Shown piece by piece: positions 26,675 through 36,317 of a DNA stretch of 64,000 nucleotides; position 1 is the first letter of the stretch, and the number at the start of each line of letters is the position of its first letter. The notes beneath the pieces were generated by a model. That model did not search any database. It saw nothing but the letters and a program-made list of their open reading frames with translations, and was not told where the DNA came from. The stretch comes from Morganella morganii H1r (lineage in GTDB: Bacteria > Pseudomonadota > Gammaproteobacteria > Enterobacterales > Enterobacteriaceae). Location of the stretch: contig NZ_AYMP01000006.1 in assembly GCF_000633515.1 (NCBI RefSeq), forward strand, positions 210,048 to 274,047, read 5' to 3'. The translations under genes and the position numbers were made by a program.

Positions 26675-28210
26675 TTACTTTCTGTCAGTAAAATAGGCGC
26701 TAAAAGGGACAGCGTAATTATCTACGGAAAGAACCCTGTCGTTATTTTTTTCAGTTTCGACCAGTTCCGGGTTTAATGAATATCCCAGAAGCTCAGACAA
26801 AATATATTTATTCATTAATCCGCTCAGCCAGCCATCCTGATTACGGTATTTTTCAATAAGCCGGCAATCAAAAGATGAATCTCCGGATTTATACAGGAAT
26901 GGGATCATAAATTGTTCAGAGCCGTTGGTGAAACCATGGCCTTTACCGATTAACTCACCATGATCAGAGGTATATATAAACGTATAGTTATCAGCCGCAG
27001 CGGTAGTTTCGTCATAAAGATTTCCTGTGATACGGTCTGTATAGCGGATTGTCCGGTCATATTCATCGCTGAACCGGTTCTTCTCGGCGTCGGTATAATT
27101 GGCGTAAGGTTTATGGCTGCCCAGTAAATGAACAATAATAAATTTATATTCATCCGGCTCTGCCAGTGCTTTTTTCAATAAACCCGGCAGTGCCATGTCA
27201 TTATCTTCGTCAATGGTAATAACATCACTTCTGTTGGCGATAAAACCATATTTAGAGCCGTGAACTCCAAATACGGGCTGTGCACCTAACCAATAGGTCT
27301 TGTATCCCTGATCCTGAGCCATCTCAATAATCGATTTTTCCCGGAATAAATTTTCTTCATTTTCAGGAGTATAAAATGACAGTGACAATGAAATTGAATT
27401 CCGGGTAATTGGTGCTGATGAATGAACTTTTTCAGTAATACAGGAACCTGAACCGGTAAATATTCTTTCCATTTCAGGTGTTGTTGCGCCGGGATATCCG
27501 TAGATATGATACCGTGAAGGTGAAGATGATTCGCCGATAACAAAAACGATGACGTTATTTTCCGGTTTTTTACCGGCGATAACGGCATTGTTCAGTTTGC
27601 GGTCAGGATACTCTTCAGCATACCGGTCATTACTGACAGCGGCACCGGCTATATATAAAAGGTTACCGGCAACCACCGGGAACTTATCCCGCAGATATCT
27701 GCCCAGCTCATGAGGATCTTCCCGGAACGAAAGCATCAGGATCCGGTGATCAGCAATGGCTTCTCTGGCCAGTGAAATCAGTAAAAAGACACAGACGATA
27801 AGTGGTGATATTTTAAACCAGCGGGGGAGTGTCAGTGTCTTTTTTCTGAAAAAAAAGGTAATTAACAGGCTGACGGCCAGTGAGGGCAGCAAAATTGAAA
27901 AGACGTAATGTCCGAGCATAGCAGAAGCTTCGGAACTGTTTGTTTCTATTCCTGAATCGATAACCCCGGTAGATATTTTTTCATGAAATTCAGCAAAATA
28001 AGCTATCTCAAGAGAAAATATCAGCGTGATGATAAATCCGGTAATGACTGAAAACCACGTTTTACTGTTTAAGAGAATTAGTGTGCATAAAAATAACGCT
28101 AATGTGGCTAAATGAGGTGCAGTAGAATCACGTTTATAAATAAATGTATTTATAAGATAACTCATGATCATGAGTATTATTAGTATTGCCGGGTATTTAT
28201 ACTTTTTCAT
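26675..28210 (-). CDS. Phosphoethanolamine transferase (sulfatase-fold, EptA/CptA-like)
   Basis: Inner-membrane enzyme with about five N-terminal membrane helices and a periplasmic alkaline-phosphatase/sulfatase domain. It moves phosphoethanolamine from phosphatidylethanolamine to lipid A, LPS core or another glycan. Metal ligands are visible in VFVIGESSSPSRYHIYGY and YTSDHGELIGKGHG. The nucleophile Thr is likely that of HSSAPITRNSISLSLSF. The ATG start gives 511 residues beginning MKKYKYPAIL; a GTG 39 bases upstream is possible and neither has a clear ribosome site. Which acceptor it uses cannot be told from sequence. The gene is more AT-rich than its neighbours, which may mean acquisition. 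Confidence 0.82.
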   Translation of the reverse strand: MKKYKYPAILIILMIMSYLINTFIYKRDSTAPHLATLALFLCTLILLNSKTWFSVITGFIITLIFSLEIAYFAEFHEKISTGVIDSGIETNSSEASAMLGHYVFSILLPSLAVSLLITFFFRKKTLTLPRWFKISPLIVCVFLLISLAREAIADHRILMLSFREDPHELGRYLRDKFPVVAGNLLYIAGAAVSNDRYAEEYPDRKLNNAVIAGKKPENNVIVFVIGESSSPSRYHIYGYPGATTPEMERIFTGSGSCITEKVHSSAPITRNSISLSLSFYTPENEENLFREKSIIEMAQDQGYKTYWLGAQPVFGVHGSKYGFIANRSDVITIDEDNDMALPGLLKKALAEPDEYKFIIVHLLGSHKPYANYTDAEKNRFSDEYDRTIRYTDRITGNLYDETTAAADNYTFIYTSDHGELIGKGHGFTNGSEQFMIPFLYKSGDSSFDCRLIEKYRNQDGWLSGLMNKYILSELLGYSLNPELVETEKNNDRVLSVDNYAVPFSAYFTDRK

Positions 28211-28460
28211 TATAAATTTAATATCAGGATTAGTATCAAAAATTAGCACTAAATGTTAAATGATATTTTTTAGAAAAACAATAGCGATAAAAATCAGTCT
28301 TCATCTTTCATTAATTAAATATTTTTTCCGGAAATTAACATTGCGGGTACCCTAAACACAGGGGAATGCACAAAGATTAAATACGGATTGTTTACCTGAC
28401 GTTATCGCCGGTTCTTTCTGCTATCATGTACTGTGACACCCGCCGGCCGAAGGAGACACT

Positions 28461-28874
28461 ATGTGGAACATACATCCGACACGCAGCCGCTATGCATTAG
28501 TGGCTCAGTATCTGTCGCCGCTGGATGCCCGGATTGAAGCCGGATTGCTGGAATCCGAAGGGATTAAGGTGATGCTGCTGGATGAAAATATTGTCTGGAA
28601 TAATCAGATGTATGCGCAGGCTGTCGGCGGGGTGAAGTTGCTGGTTAATCAGGACGAGTTAACCCGTGCGCAGGAGATTCTGGCGGATTATCATCACGGG
28701 GATTTCGGGATTGATGAGGAAGGGGAACCGGTGGCGGCTGTTCCGGAGCCGGTGACTGCAAACAGTAAAGAAGATTATGTCAATATGGGGTTTGTTTTCA
28801 TCATTTTCCTGACATTCGGACTGGCAATCCCGTTTAAGGCGCTGCATCGTCGTCTGAAAGAGAAAGCCAAATAA
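28461..28874 (+). CDS. DUF2007 domain membrane-anchored protein
   Basis: 137 residues. The first 75 form the DUF2007 ('putative signal transducing') fold: VAQYLSPLDARIEAGLLESEGI...GGVKLLVNQDELTRAQEIL. A linker rich in Glu/Pro/Val follows, then one membrane helix (MGFVFIIFLTFGLAIPF) and a basic tail. GGAG lies before the ATG. The family has no firmly known function. Confidence 0.75.
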   Translation: MWNIHPTRSRYALVAQYLSPLDARIEAGLLESEGIKVMLLDENIVWNNQMYAQAVGGVKLLVNQDELTRAQEILADYHHGDFGIDEEGEPVAAVPEPVTANSKEDYVNMGFVFIIFLTFGLAIPFKALHRRLKEKAK

Positions 28875-28912
28875 TCTCCGGATGACGGAAAACCCGGCAT
28901 CCGGCTGATACA

Positions 28913-30247
28913 TCAGTGGTCGACAAACACAAACTTCAGCACAAACAGCAGGGCAACCAGAATCACACACGGATTCAGCTCGTTCCGGCGTCCGGTACCC
29001 AGCTTCATCACAGAGTAAGAGATAAAACCAAGTGCAATACCGTCCGTGATGGAGAAACTGAACGGCATCATAATCGCGGTGATAAAGGCAGGTACCGCGT
29101 CAGTCAGGTCATTCCAGTTTACCCGCGCCAGGCTGGATGTCATCAGCACCCCGACATAAATCAGTGCGCCGGCGACGGCATAGGCAGGTACCATCCCGGC
29201 CAGCGGGGAGAGGAAAATCACCAGCAGGAACAGGATCCCGACCACCACGGCGGTCAGCCCTGTCCGCCCGCCGACAGAGACCCCGGAGGTACTTTCAATA
29301 TACGCGGTGACCGACGATGTGCCGATAAACCCGCCGATCACCGAGCTGATACTGTCCACATACAGGGCTTTCTGCATATTCGGGAATTTACCGTCTTTAT
29401 CTGCCAGTCCGGCTTTATCGGTTACCCCGATAAGGGTACCCGATGAGTCAAACAGGTTAACCAGCATAAATGAGAAAATAATCCCTGACAGCCCGATATT
29501 AAAGGCCCCGGCCACATCCACTTTACCCAGCACACTGGTGACATCCGGCGGCATAGAAAAAATGCCGTTATAGGTGACATCCCCCAGCAGCCAGCCAATC
29601 AGTGTGGTGACCACAATGGAGATCAGGACCGCCGCGTGAATACGGCGGGAGGCCAGAATGGTGATAATAAAAAAGCCCAGTGCGCCGAGCCAGACGGAGT
29701 GGGAGGTCAGATCCCCCATAGAGACCAGGGTGTCCGGGTTCGCCACAACCAGACCGATATTTTTCAGCCCCATCATAGCGATAAACAGCCCGATACCGCT
29801 GGTGATCCCCACCCGCAGACTCAGCGGGATATTGGCGATCATCCAGTAACGGACGCGGAAAACAGTCAGCAGTAACATGCCAAGTGCCCCCCAGAAGATA
29901 GCCCCCATCCCGGTTTGCCAGGAGTAACCCATGGCGGAAACCACACCGAAAGCAAAAAAGGCGTTCAGTCCCATTGCCGGTGCCAGTGCAACCGGCAGAT
30001 TTGCCAGACAGCCCATCAGAATACAGCCGAATGCCGCGATCAGACAGGTGGTGACGAAGACAGCCTGTGTATCCATCCCGGCAGCGCCGAGGATTTGCGG
30101 GTTAACAAAAATGATATACACCATGGTAAGAAAGGTGGTTATACCGGCGATAACTTCGGTTCGTGCCGTGGTACCGTGTGCCTGTAAACGGAATAAACGT
30201 CCCAGTACACCTGTTTCCCGGATGGTTTCCGGTGTTTGACTATCCAT
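28913..30247 (-). CDS. adeQ: Adenine permease (AdeP/AdeQ-like)
   Basis: NCS2/AzgA-type purine:H+ symporter of 444 residues with about 13 membrane helices. Diagnostic blocks are RTEVIAGITTFLTMVYIIFVNPQIL, ALAPAMGLNAFFAFGVV, GITSGIGLFIAMMGLKNIG, LVNLFDSSGTLIGVT and STSGVSVGGRTGLTAVVVG. Its neighbour is adenine deaminase, transcribed away from it, so transport and deamination of adenine are probably used together. AdeQ is preferred over AdeP because of that linkage. GGAG precedes the start. Confidence 0.86.
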   Translation of the reverse strand: MDSQTPETIRETGVLGRLFRLQAHGTTARTEVIAGITTFLTMVYIIFVNPQILGAAGMDTQAVFVTTCLIAAFGCILMGCLANLPVALAPAMGLNAFFAFGVVSAMGYSWQTGMGAIFWGALGMLLLTVFRVRYWMIANIPLSLRVGITSGIGLFIAMMGLKNIGLVVANPDTLVSMGDLTSHSVWLGALGFFIITILASRRIHAAVLISIVVTTLIGWLLGDVTYNGIFSMPPDVTSVLGKVDVAGAFNIGLSGIIFSFMLVNLFDSSGTLIGVTDKAGLADKDGKFPNMQKALYVDSISSVIGGFIGTSSVTAYIESTSGVSVGGRTGLTAVVVGILFLLVIFLSPLAGMVPAYAVAGALIYVGVLMTSSLARVNWNDLTDAVPAFITAIMMPFSFSITDGIALGFISYSVMKLGTGRRNELNPCVILVALLFVLKFVFVDH

Positions 30248-30431
30248 TTTATGCTCCTGTCTCCCGGGGAAAAGATAACTGGTCTGATAAATGCATAATC
30301 AATGCCAGCATCGTGACGACATTCCGTGAGAAACCGTAATCATCCGGTTGTGTCGCAATAATTTGTAACCATTGCGGCGGGGATCACCTTTATTCCGGTA
30401 CACCTCACAGGACAGAGAGAACACCGTGAAT

Positions 30432-30448
30432 TCACATTATCAATGTGA
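30432..30448. other. Inverted repeat in the ade leader
   Basis: TCACATT, three bases, AATGTGA: a perfect 7-3-7 dyad 20 bases before the ade start, just ahead of its AGGGGA ribosome site. It could be an operator for a dimeric regulator or a small RNA hairpin. No known consensus recognised. Confidence 0.45.
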
Positions 30449-30468
30449 GAGAAAAACAGGGGACAGTG

Positions 30469-32235
30469 ATGAACAGTGAGAAAAATAAGCACACCTGCAC
30501 GCGCAGCCGTGAAGAAATGACAACACTCCTCGCCGTGGCCCGCTGTGAGGCACCGGCGGATTATCGTATTGATAATGTCAGGATCCTGGATCTGATTAAC
30601 GGCGGTGAATTTCCGGGCCCGGTGGTAATAAGCGGGAATGCCATTGCCGGTGTCGGGGTGGTGTATAAGGATGCCCCGGCGCATCAGGTTATTGACGGTA
30701 AAAATGCGGTGGTTGTCCCCGGGTTTATTGACGCGCACCTGCATATTGAATCCAGCATGATGACGCCGGTCACCTTTGAGAGTGCCACGCTGCCGCTGGG
30801 AGTCACGACCATCGTGTGTGACCCCCATGAAATCGTGAACGTCATGGGGGAAGAGGGGATTGAATGGTTTCTGCGCTGCGCGGAACAGGCACAGCAGAAC
30901 CAGTTTGTTCAGGTAAGTTCCTGTGTGCCTGCATTACCGGGCAGTGATGTGAACGGCGCGGAATTCCCGCTGGCAGAGATGCTGAAATACAAGGATCATC
31001 CGCATGTGCCGGGACTGGCGGAGATGATGAATTTTCCTGCGGTGATTGCCGGTGAGGCGGAAACGCTGGATAAACTGGATGCATTCCGCGGTATGACGCT
31101 GGATGGTCACTGCCCGATGGTTACCGGGAAAGACCTCAACGGCTATATTGCCGGGGGGATTGAAAACTGTCACGAATCGCACCGTTATGAGGAAGGGCTG
31201 GAAAAACTGGCGCTGGGAATGGCACTGATGATCCGAGAAGGGTCGGCGGCACGGAATCTGGATGCGCTGGCACCGCTCATCACGGCGATGAGCAGCCCGC
31301 AGTGTTTGTTATGTACCGATGACCGCAATCCGTGGGAAATCATTCATGAGGGACATATGAATGCACTGGTGTATCGTCTGATCAATCAGCATCAGATTCC
31401 GGTACATATTGCTTACCGTGTTGCCGGCTGGTCTGCCGCACGGCATTTCGGGCTGAAAAACCTCGGGCTGGTGGCGCCGGGTAAACAGGCGGATCTGGTT
31501 CTGCTGCGGGATGAGAAAACCGTAGATATTCAGGCGGTTATGTGCGGCGGTCGCTGGGTGGATAAAGCGGCGCTGCTGCGTGAGCGGGAAGCTAAACAGG
31601 CAGCATCACGTCCGCCGGTGCAGAATACCGTGCGGCGTCAGGCAGTGACAGCGCAATCTCTGGCCTTTGTGCCGGAACCGGGGCGCGAGTACCGCGCCAT
31701 CAGTGTCATTCCGAATGAGCTGATCACCGGTGAACAGCGGGTCAGCTGGGACGGTCGCCGCTATGACTGCGATAATATCTGCTCGCTTGCAGTGATTGAA
31801 CGCTATGGCCGCCAGACACCACCTGCAACGGCATTGCTGCACAATTTCGGCCTGACGCGCGGGGCTCTGGCATCAACGGTCAGCCACGACAGCCATAACA
31901 TTGTTGTCGCCGGTATTGATCCGATGGATATGGCGCTGGCGGTGAATCAGCTGATTGCCGGTGGCGGCGGGATGTGTGTGGTTGCGGACGGGCGGGTGCT
32001 GAGCCATGCTGCACTGCCGATTGCCGGGCTGATGAGTGATAAAACAGCAGATGAAATCGCCGCTGAAATTGAATCACTGAAAGCGGCCTGCCGCGACTGC
32101 GGAGTGATGCTGAATGAGCCGTTTATTCAGATGGCATTCCTGTCACTGCCGGTGATCCCGACACTGAAACTCACCAGCCTCGGGTTATATGATGTGAACA
32201 AATTTATTTTTACACACAGTGAGTTAACGGCATAA
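30469..32235 (+). CDS. ade: Adenine deaminase
   Basis: Converts adenine to hypoxanthine and ammonia for purine salvage in the cytoplasm. Amidohydrolase metal-site motifs are [38 protein letters not shown] and [10 protein letters not shown]. The C-terminal half carries [11 protein letters not shown] and [21 protein letters not shown]. The start gives 588 residues, equal to the E. coli enzyme, with AGGGGA upstream; an in-frame ATG 24 bases earlier has no site. It is divergent from the adenine permease. Confidence 0.95.
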   Translation: MNSEKNKHTCTRSREEMTTLLAVARCEAPADYRIDNVRILDLINGGEFPGPVVISGNAIAGVGVVYKDAPAHQVIDGKNAVVVPGFIDAHLHIESSMMTPVTFESATLPLGVTTIVCDPHEIVNVMGEEGIEWFLRCAEQAQQNQFVQVSSCVPALPGSDVNGAEFPLAEMLKYKDHPHVPGLAEMMNFPAVIAGEAETLDKLDAFRGMTLDGHCPMVTGKDLNGYIAGGIENCHESHRYEEGLEKLALGMALMIREGSAARNLDALAPLITAMSSPQCLLCTDDRNPWEIIHEGHMNALVYRLINQHQIPVHIAYRVAGWSAARHFGLKNLGLVAPGKQADLVLLRDEKTVDIQAVMCGGRWVDKAALLREREAKQAASRPPVQNTVRRQAVTAQSLAFVPEPGREYRAISVIPNELITGEQRVSWDGRRYDCDNICSLAVIERYGRQTPPATALLHNFGLTRGALASTVSHDSHNIVVAGIDPMDMALAVNQLIAGGGGMCVVADGRVLSHAALPIAGLMSDKTADEIAAEIESLKAACRDCGVMLNEPFIQMAFLSLPVIPTLKLTSLGLYDVNKFIFTHSELTA

Positions 32236-32241
32236 ACAGAA

Positions 32242-32270
32242 AAGGACAGAGGCTGTCTGTCTCTGTCCTT
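32242..32270. terminator. Hairpin between ade and the ABC transporter genes
   Basis: AAGGACAGAG and CTCTGTCCTT, nine-base loop. A pyrimidine-rich tract follows on the plus strand. It separates convergent units. Confidence 0.65.
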
Positions 32271-32291
32271 CTTCTCTGTTCACTACAGCAA

Positions 32292-33014
32292 CTACAGCAC
32301 GCGGCTGAGAAACGCGGCGGTACGCGGGTTCTGCGGGTGATTAAAAATCTGCTCCGGTGTGCCGGACTCCTGAATGATCCCCTGGTCGATAAAAAAGACG
32401 CGGTCTGCCACTTCGCGGGCAAAATTCATCTCATGGGTCACAATCACCATTGTCATGCCCTCATGGGCAAGGGCTTTCATCACATTGAGCACTTCACCGA
32501 CCAGTTCCGGGTCAAGCGCGGAAGTCGGTTCATCGAACAGCAGCACCGTCGGATCCATCGCCAGGGCACGGGCAATAGCGACGCGCTGCTGCTGACCGCC
32601 GGATAAACTCTCCGGCCAGGCATCAATTTTGTCCGGCAGACCGACCTTTTCCAGCAACCGCTCCGCTTTAAGCAGGGCATCGGCTTTTTTCAGTCCTGAT
32701 ACCATCAGCGGCGCCATTGTAATGTTATCCAGCACCGTCATATGCGGAAACAGATTGAAGCGCTGAAATACCATACCGGTATGTTCGCGCATTTTGTTCA
32801 AATCTGTTTTCGGATCACACACATCGGTGCCGTTTACCACAATCTCACCGGAATCCGGGCGTTCCAGGGCATTCAGGCAGCGCAGAAAGGTGCTTTTTCC
32901 GGAGCCGGACGGCCCTATCACACAGACAACTTCCTGCGGACGGATATCACAGCTGATGCCGCGCAGCACATGGGTATTACCGAATTTTTTCTGTAAATTA
33001 TTAACGTGAATCAC
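32292..33014 (-). CDS. Polar amino acid ABC transporter ATPase (GlnQ-like)
   Basis: 240-residue cytoplasmic ATPase of a PAAT-type importer. Walker A is GPSGSGKST, the Q loop [14 protein letters not shown], the signature LSGGQQQR, Walker [14 protein letters not shown], and the H loop VTHEM. The start overlaps the permease gene by 14 bases. It completes a binding protein-permease-ATPase operon. The substrate is a polar or charged amino acid by family; which one is not decided by sequence. Confidence 0.92.
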   Translation of the reverse strand: MIHVNNLQKKFGNTHVLRGISCDIRPQEVVCVIGPSGSGKSTFLRCLNALERPDSGEIVVNGTDVCDPKTDLNKMREHTGMVFQRFNLFPHMTVLDNITMAPLMVSGLKKADALLKAERLLEKVGLPDKIDAWPESLSGGQQQRVAIARALAMDPTVLLFDEPTSALDPELVGEVLNVMKALAHEGMTMVIVTHEMNFAREVADRVFFIDQGIIQESGTPEQIFNHPQNPRTAAFLSRVL

Positions 33015-33765
33015 TTCTGCTCAACCTTCTTTCGGTGTATTGAACCAGCTGCGCCAGCAGGAATGTCAGCATCCAGTAAATAACGGAGATGACCAGGTAC
33101 GGCTCCCAGTAAGTCGCATATGCGCCGGATACTGTCCGTGCAGCATAGGCAAGGTCGGCAAGGCCGATAGCGGAGGCCAGGGAGGAATCTTTGACAATCG
33201 CGATCGCATTGTTACCCAGCGGCGGCAGAATACGGCGGAAAGCCTGCGGCAGGATCACCTTGCGCATGGTTTTCCCCCAGCTCATGCCCAGTGCGCGGGA
33301 GGCTTCTGTCTGACCGCGATCGACAGCCTGGATCCCGGCGCGGAAAATTTCGGAAACATACGCCCCGGCATTGAGTGTGATAGCAACAATACAGGAGAGA
33401 AATGCGCCGTACTCAGATCGCAGCATTCTGGCGGTGTCGGAGCTGATAATACCGCTGGTGACCATCAGACCGTCACGCGGGTTGATAAACAGCGGCACCA
33501 GTGCAAAGTGAACCACCATGATCTGTACAAACAGCGGCGTACCGCGGAATGCACTGACATAAAACCGTACCGGATACTGCACAAAGAACAGCAGCAGCCA
33601 TTTTGCCGGGCCGCGTTCGGCACGGGCTGTCCGGCCGAGGCCGAGCGTCAGTCCCCAGAGGGTCCCCAGGATGACGCAGATAATCGTACATTTTATTGTC
33701 ATCAGCGCCCCGTCCATAAATAACGGAGCGTATTCTTCTATAATTTCCCAGCGGAAAGCTGACAT
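33001..33765 (-). CDS. Polar amino acid ABC transporter permease
   Basis: Inner-membrane permease of the His/Glu/Gln/Arg/opine family with about five helices. The EAA loop reads [32 protein letters not shown]. The start chosen ([12 protein letters not shown]) has AGGA eight bases upstream; other in-frame starts 9 and 27 bases earlier lack spacing. 254 residues. A hairpin separates it from the binding-protein gene upstream. Confidence 0.92.
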   Translation of the reverse strand: MSAFRWEIIEEYAPLFMDGALMTIKCTIICVILGTLWGLTLGLGRTARAERGPAKWLLLFFVQYPVRFYVSAFRGTPLFVQIMVVHFALVPLFINPRDGLMVTSGIISSDTARMLRSEYGAFLSCIVAITLNAGAYVSEIFRAGIQAVDRGQTEASRALGMSWGKTMRKVILPQAFRRILPPLGNNAIAIVKDSSLASAIGLADLAYAARTVSGAYATYWEPYLVISVIYWMLTFLLAQLVQYTERRLSRSDSR

Positions 33766-33790
33766 AACATCCATCCTGAAAAAACAGATC

Positions 33791-33812
33791 AAACCCGCCG
33801 CAGGGCGGGTTT
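33791..33812 (-). terminator. Attenuating hairpin inside the ABC operon
   Basis: AAACCCGCC and GGCGGGTTT with a four-base loop, between the binding-protein stop and the permease start. On the minus strand a broken T run follows (GATCTGTTTTTTC). Probably it lets the binding protein be made in excess and protects its mRNA end. Confidence 0.6.
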
Positions 33813-33832
33813 ATAATCAGACAAATAATGAA

Positions 33833-34600
33833 TTACTGCGCGGGCAGGGCAGGTACGTCGTTATCGAACCATTTCTGATAGATTTTGGCGTAAGTACCGT
33901 CGGCAATAATTTTTGCCAGACCACGGTTAATTTTTTCCTGTAATTCCGTATTACCTTTGGCGACTGCAATACCGAAATACTGTTTTTCAAAATGATTGTC
34001 GTAAATCAGCTTAAATTTCTTATCGGGGTGGGTTTTTATATAAAACTTCACCACACCGACATCGCCGACCGCCGCATCCACGCCGTCTTCATATAATTCC
34101 TGTAACAGCAGCGGGGTATTATCAAAGCGTTTGATGGCAGTACTGGTTTTACCGAGCACATCAGAGACCACAATATCCCCGGTGCTGGAGTTCACCACGC
34201 CGACATTATATTTACTCAGTTCAGATAATGCGCTGATCGGTGAATTCTCATTTACCACAATTGCCTGTTCTGCCGGGAAATACGGAGCGGAGAAATCCAC
34301 CATCTGTTTGCGTTTATCGGTGATGGTAATACCGGAAATTAAAATATCGCGATCCCCGGTAGACAGTGTGGCGAAAATACCTTCCCACGGCGTATTGATT
34401 AATTTGACGTCAAAATCTTCGGCGGCAGCAACCGCTTTGATAATATCGATATCAAACCCTTCGAGTTGTTTCTCACTGTTTTCAAATTCAAACGGGCGAT
34501 AGGTGCCGCCCGCACCGACCACATAGGTTTCTTTGGCCTGACTTACCCCGGTGAATGCTAATAATGATAAACAGCCTGCAAAGACTAATTTCTTAAACAT
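33833..34600 (-). CDS. Polar amino acid ABC transporter periplasmic binding protein
   Basis: 255 residues. The signal peptide MFKKLVFAGCLSLLAFTGVSQA is followed by the SBP family 3 fold: YRPFEFENSEKQLEGFDIDI, GITITDKRKQMVDFSAPYF and PDKKFKLIYDNHFEKQYFGIAV. The Arg/Asp ligand-binding positions for the amino acid backbone fall in the usual motifs. The start has GAGGT upstream; an ATG 30 bases earlier would hide the signal peptide. First gene of the operon. The 200 bases before it, to 34806, show no gene. Confidence 0.9.
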   Translation of the reverse strand: MFKKLVFAGCLSLLAFTGVSQAKETYVVGAGGTYRPFEFENSEKQLEGFDIDIIKAVAAAEDFDVKLINTPWEGIFATLSTGDRDILISGITITDKRKQMVDFSAPYFPAEQAIVVNENSPISALSELSKYNVGVVNSSTGDIVVSDVLGKTSTAIKRFDNTPLLLQELYEDGVDAAVGDVGVVKFYIKTHPDKKFKLIYDNHFEKQYFGIAVAKGNTELQEKINRGLAKIIADGTYAKIYQKWFDNDVPALPAQ

Positions 34601-34806
34601 GACAACCTCATTTTTATGCGTGATTTTCAATTAAAAATACATAAATATTCACTTAATGGCAATAACTATTTAAAAATAAGCAAGGCAGCAGCAGATAATC
34701 AGCTTGCGGAACAAAGCAGGCAGCGCCTTATACGGGAAAGTGAGCAAAACAGAGCGGATATGGCGGAACATGCGGAGGAATGTGGTTCAGAATACACCGG
34801 CAGGTA

Positions 34807-35391
34807 TCAGCGGTGTGGTGCGGTACGGGTAAACCGCATCATTCCCCAGTAGCTGTTATGCGTTTTTTCTGTCATCTGCCAGCCGGATTGTTCCAGTGCA
34901 GGGCGCAGGGCGTGATTGATAATCCGGTGTGCCATGACCAGTACGGCACCGTGTTCCTGTGCATAACCGGCCAGGATTTTCGCGGCGCACTGTGCCCGCC
35001 CGCGTACCTGCGCCACAGAGGGAACAGATTTTCCGCCACCCCCCAGCCACAGCAGACGGAACGCCGTTACCCACCACATCGGCGGCAGTTTTACCGGCAT
35101 CAGCAGTGCGGGAGAGAACAGGGGAAGGACCGCTTCATGCAGCTCATCAACAATGGCGCGGGGCGTGATCCCGAGAACGTCCAGAGATGCCGTGGTACGG
35201 AACAGCGGACTGGCTACCGGGAAATAACGGGACAATGCTTCTGCAGACAGCGGTAACGGCGGCGCTGCAGGCGGGATAATCCCGCCCGCATCATATTCCG
35301 CCAGCCAGGCGCGGAGGTCGCGCAGCGCCAGCGGTGTTTTTTTATCCGGCACCGGTTCACCGTGGCGGATCAGCAGAATTTCCTGAGTCAT
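34807..35391 (-). CDS. Histidine phosphatase family protein
   Basis: 194 residues with the phosphoglycerate-mutase-like catalytic start EILLIRHGEP (RHG triad) and a late AVLVMAHRIINHAL segment supplying the second His. Between them lies a Pro/Ala-rich insert. The start overlaps the cdsA-like stop (TGATG). By position it should act on a phospholipid-derived phosphate, for example dephosphorylating a lipid intermediate. That role is inference. Confidence 0.75.
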   Translation of the reverse strand: MTQEILLIRHGEPVPDKKTPLALRDLRAWLAEYDAGGIIPPAAPPLPLSAEALSRYFPVASPLFRTTASLDVLGITPRAIVDELHEAVLPLFSPALLMPVKLPPMWWVTAFRLLWLGGGGKSVPSVAQVRGRAQCAAKILAGYAQEHGAVLVMAHRIINHALRPALEQSGWQMTEKTHNSYWGMMRFTRTAPHR

Positions 35392-36317
35392 CAGGTATAA
35401 AAATATTTCAGCACATGGAAGAAGACCGGGGCGGCGAAGCAGAGGGAGTCGAGTCTGTCCATCATGCCGCCGTGCCCCTCAATCATGGCACCGAAATCTT
35501 TGATCCCGCTGTCCCGCTTGATAGCGGACATGCACAATCCGCCCGCGAAACCGGCCAGACAAATCATCACTGAGAGCAGGAATGCCGCCCACGGGCTGAA
35601 CGGTGTGGCCCACCACAGCGCCATCCCGACACAGCTGGCACTGAGGATCCCGCCGATAAAGCCTTCAACGGTTTTGTTCGGGCTCAGTTTCGGCACAATC
35701 GGGTGTTTGCCGAACAGTTTACCGAACACATATTGCAGCACGTCAGAAATCTGAACCACGATCATCAGAAACAGCAGCAGGTTGATGTTATCGGTGAAAC
35801 CCGGAATCGGCAGTACCAGCAGTGCAGGGGCGTAACTGAGGCAGTAAACTGCAATCATCACACTCCACTGGATTTTTGCCATGCGCTCCAGGAAGTGGCG
35901 GGTGTCACCAGAGAGTACCATGCGGGTCGGGATAAACAGGAACGCATAGACGGGGATAAAGACCGCCAGCAGGTTATACCACTGAACGCCGACCAGTACA
36001 TACTGCACCGGCAGGATGATAAAGAAACACCAGAACAGGGCACCGTGGTCGGCGCGGTGTGTCGGCGTCAGGGTGATAAGCTCGCGCAGTGCCAGCAGGG
36101 ACATAAAGGCAAACAGTACCACAGAGCCGACAGGCCCTATGCTGATAGCGACAGCGGCGATAATACACATCAGCCACCAGGCGCGGATACGGGCATTCAG
36201 GTTACTGATAACCGAGGTATTTCCTTTAATCTGTTTCAGGATCAGGCCGATAACCGTTGCCACCGCCAGGAACCCGAACAGCCCGCTGAAGATCCAGAAT
36301 AACTCATTATCTTTCAT
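35391..36317 (-). CDS. Phosphatidate cytidylyltransferase paralogue (CdsA-like)
   Basis: Integral membrane CDP-diacylglycerol synthase family member of 308 residues with eight or so helices. The family signature appears near the C-terminus as SPNKTVEGFIGGILSAS...KRDSGIKDFGAMIEGHGGMMDRLDSL. The housekeeping cdsA is normally in the bamA-lpxD region, so this looks like a second, dedicated enzyme, comparable to YnbB of E. coli. It overlaps the acyltransferase gene upstream by 11 bases and the phosphatase gene downstream by one base. Confidence 0.88.
   Translation of the reverse strand: MKDNELFWIFSGLFGFLAVATVIGLILKQIKGNTSVISNLNARIRAWWLMCIIAAVAISIGPVGSVVLFAFMSLLALRELITLTPTHRADHGALFWCFFIILPVQYVLVGVQWYNLLAVFIPVYAFLFIPTRMVLSGDTRHFLERMAKIQWSVMIAVYCLSYAPALLVLPIPGFTDNINLLLFLMIVVQISDVLQYVFGKLFGKHPIVPKLSPNKTVEGFIGGILSASCVGMALWWATPFSPWAAFLLSVMICLAGFAGGLCMSAIKRDSGIKDFGAMIEGHGGMMDRLDSLCFAAPVFFHVLKYFYT

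Noticed and set aside
34780..35256. 158-codon frame opposite the histidine phosphatase gene
   Set aside because: The antisense gene has catalytic motifs and coupled start and stop; this frame has no recognisable domain and lies in GC-rich shadow sequence.
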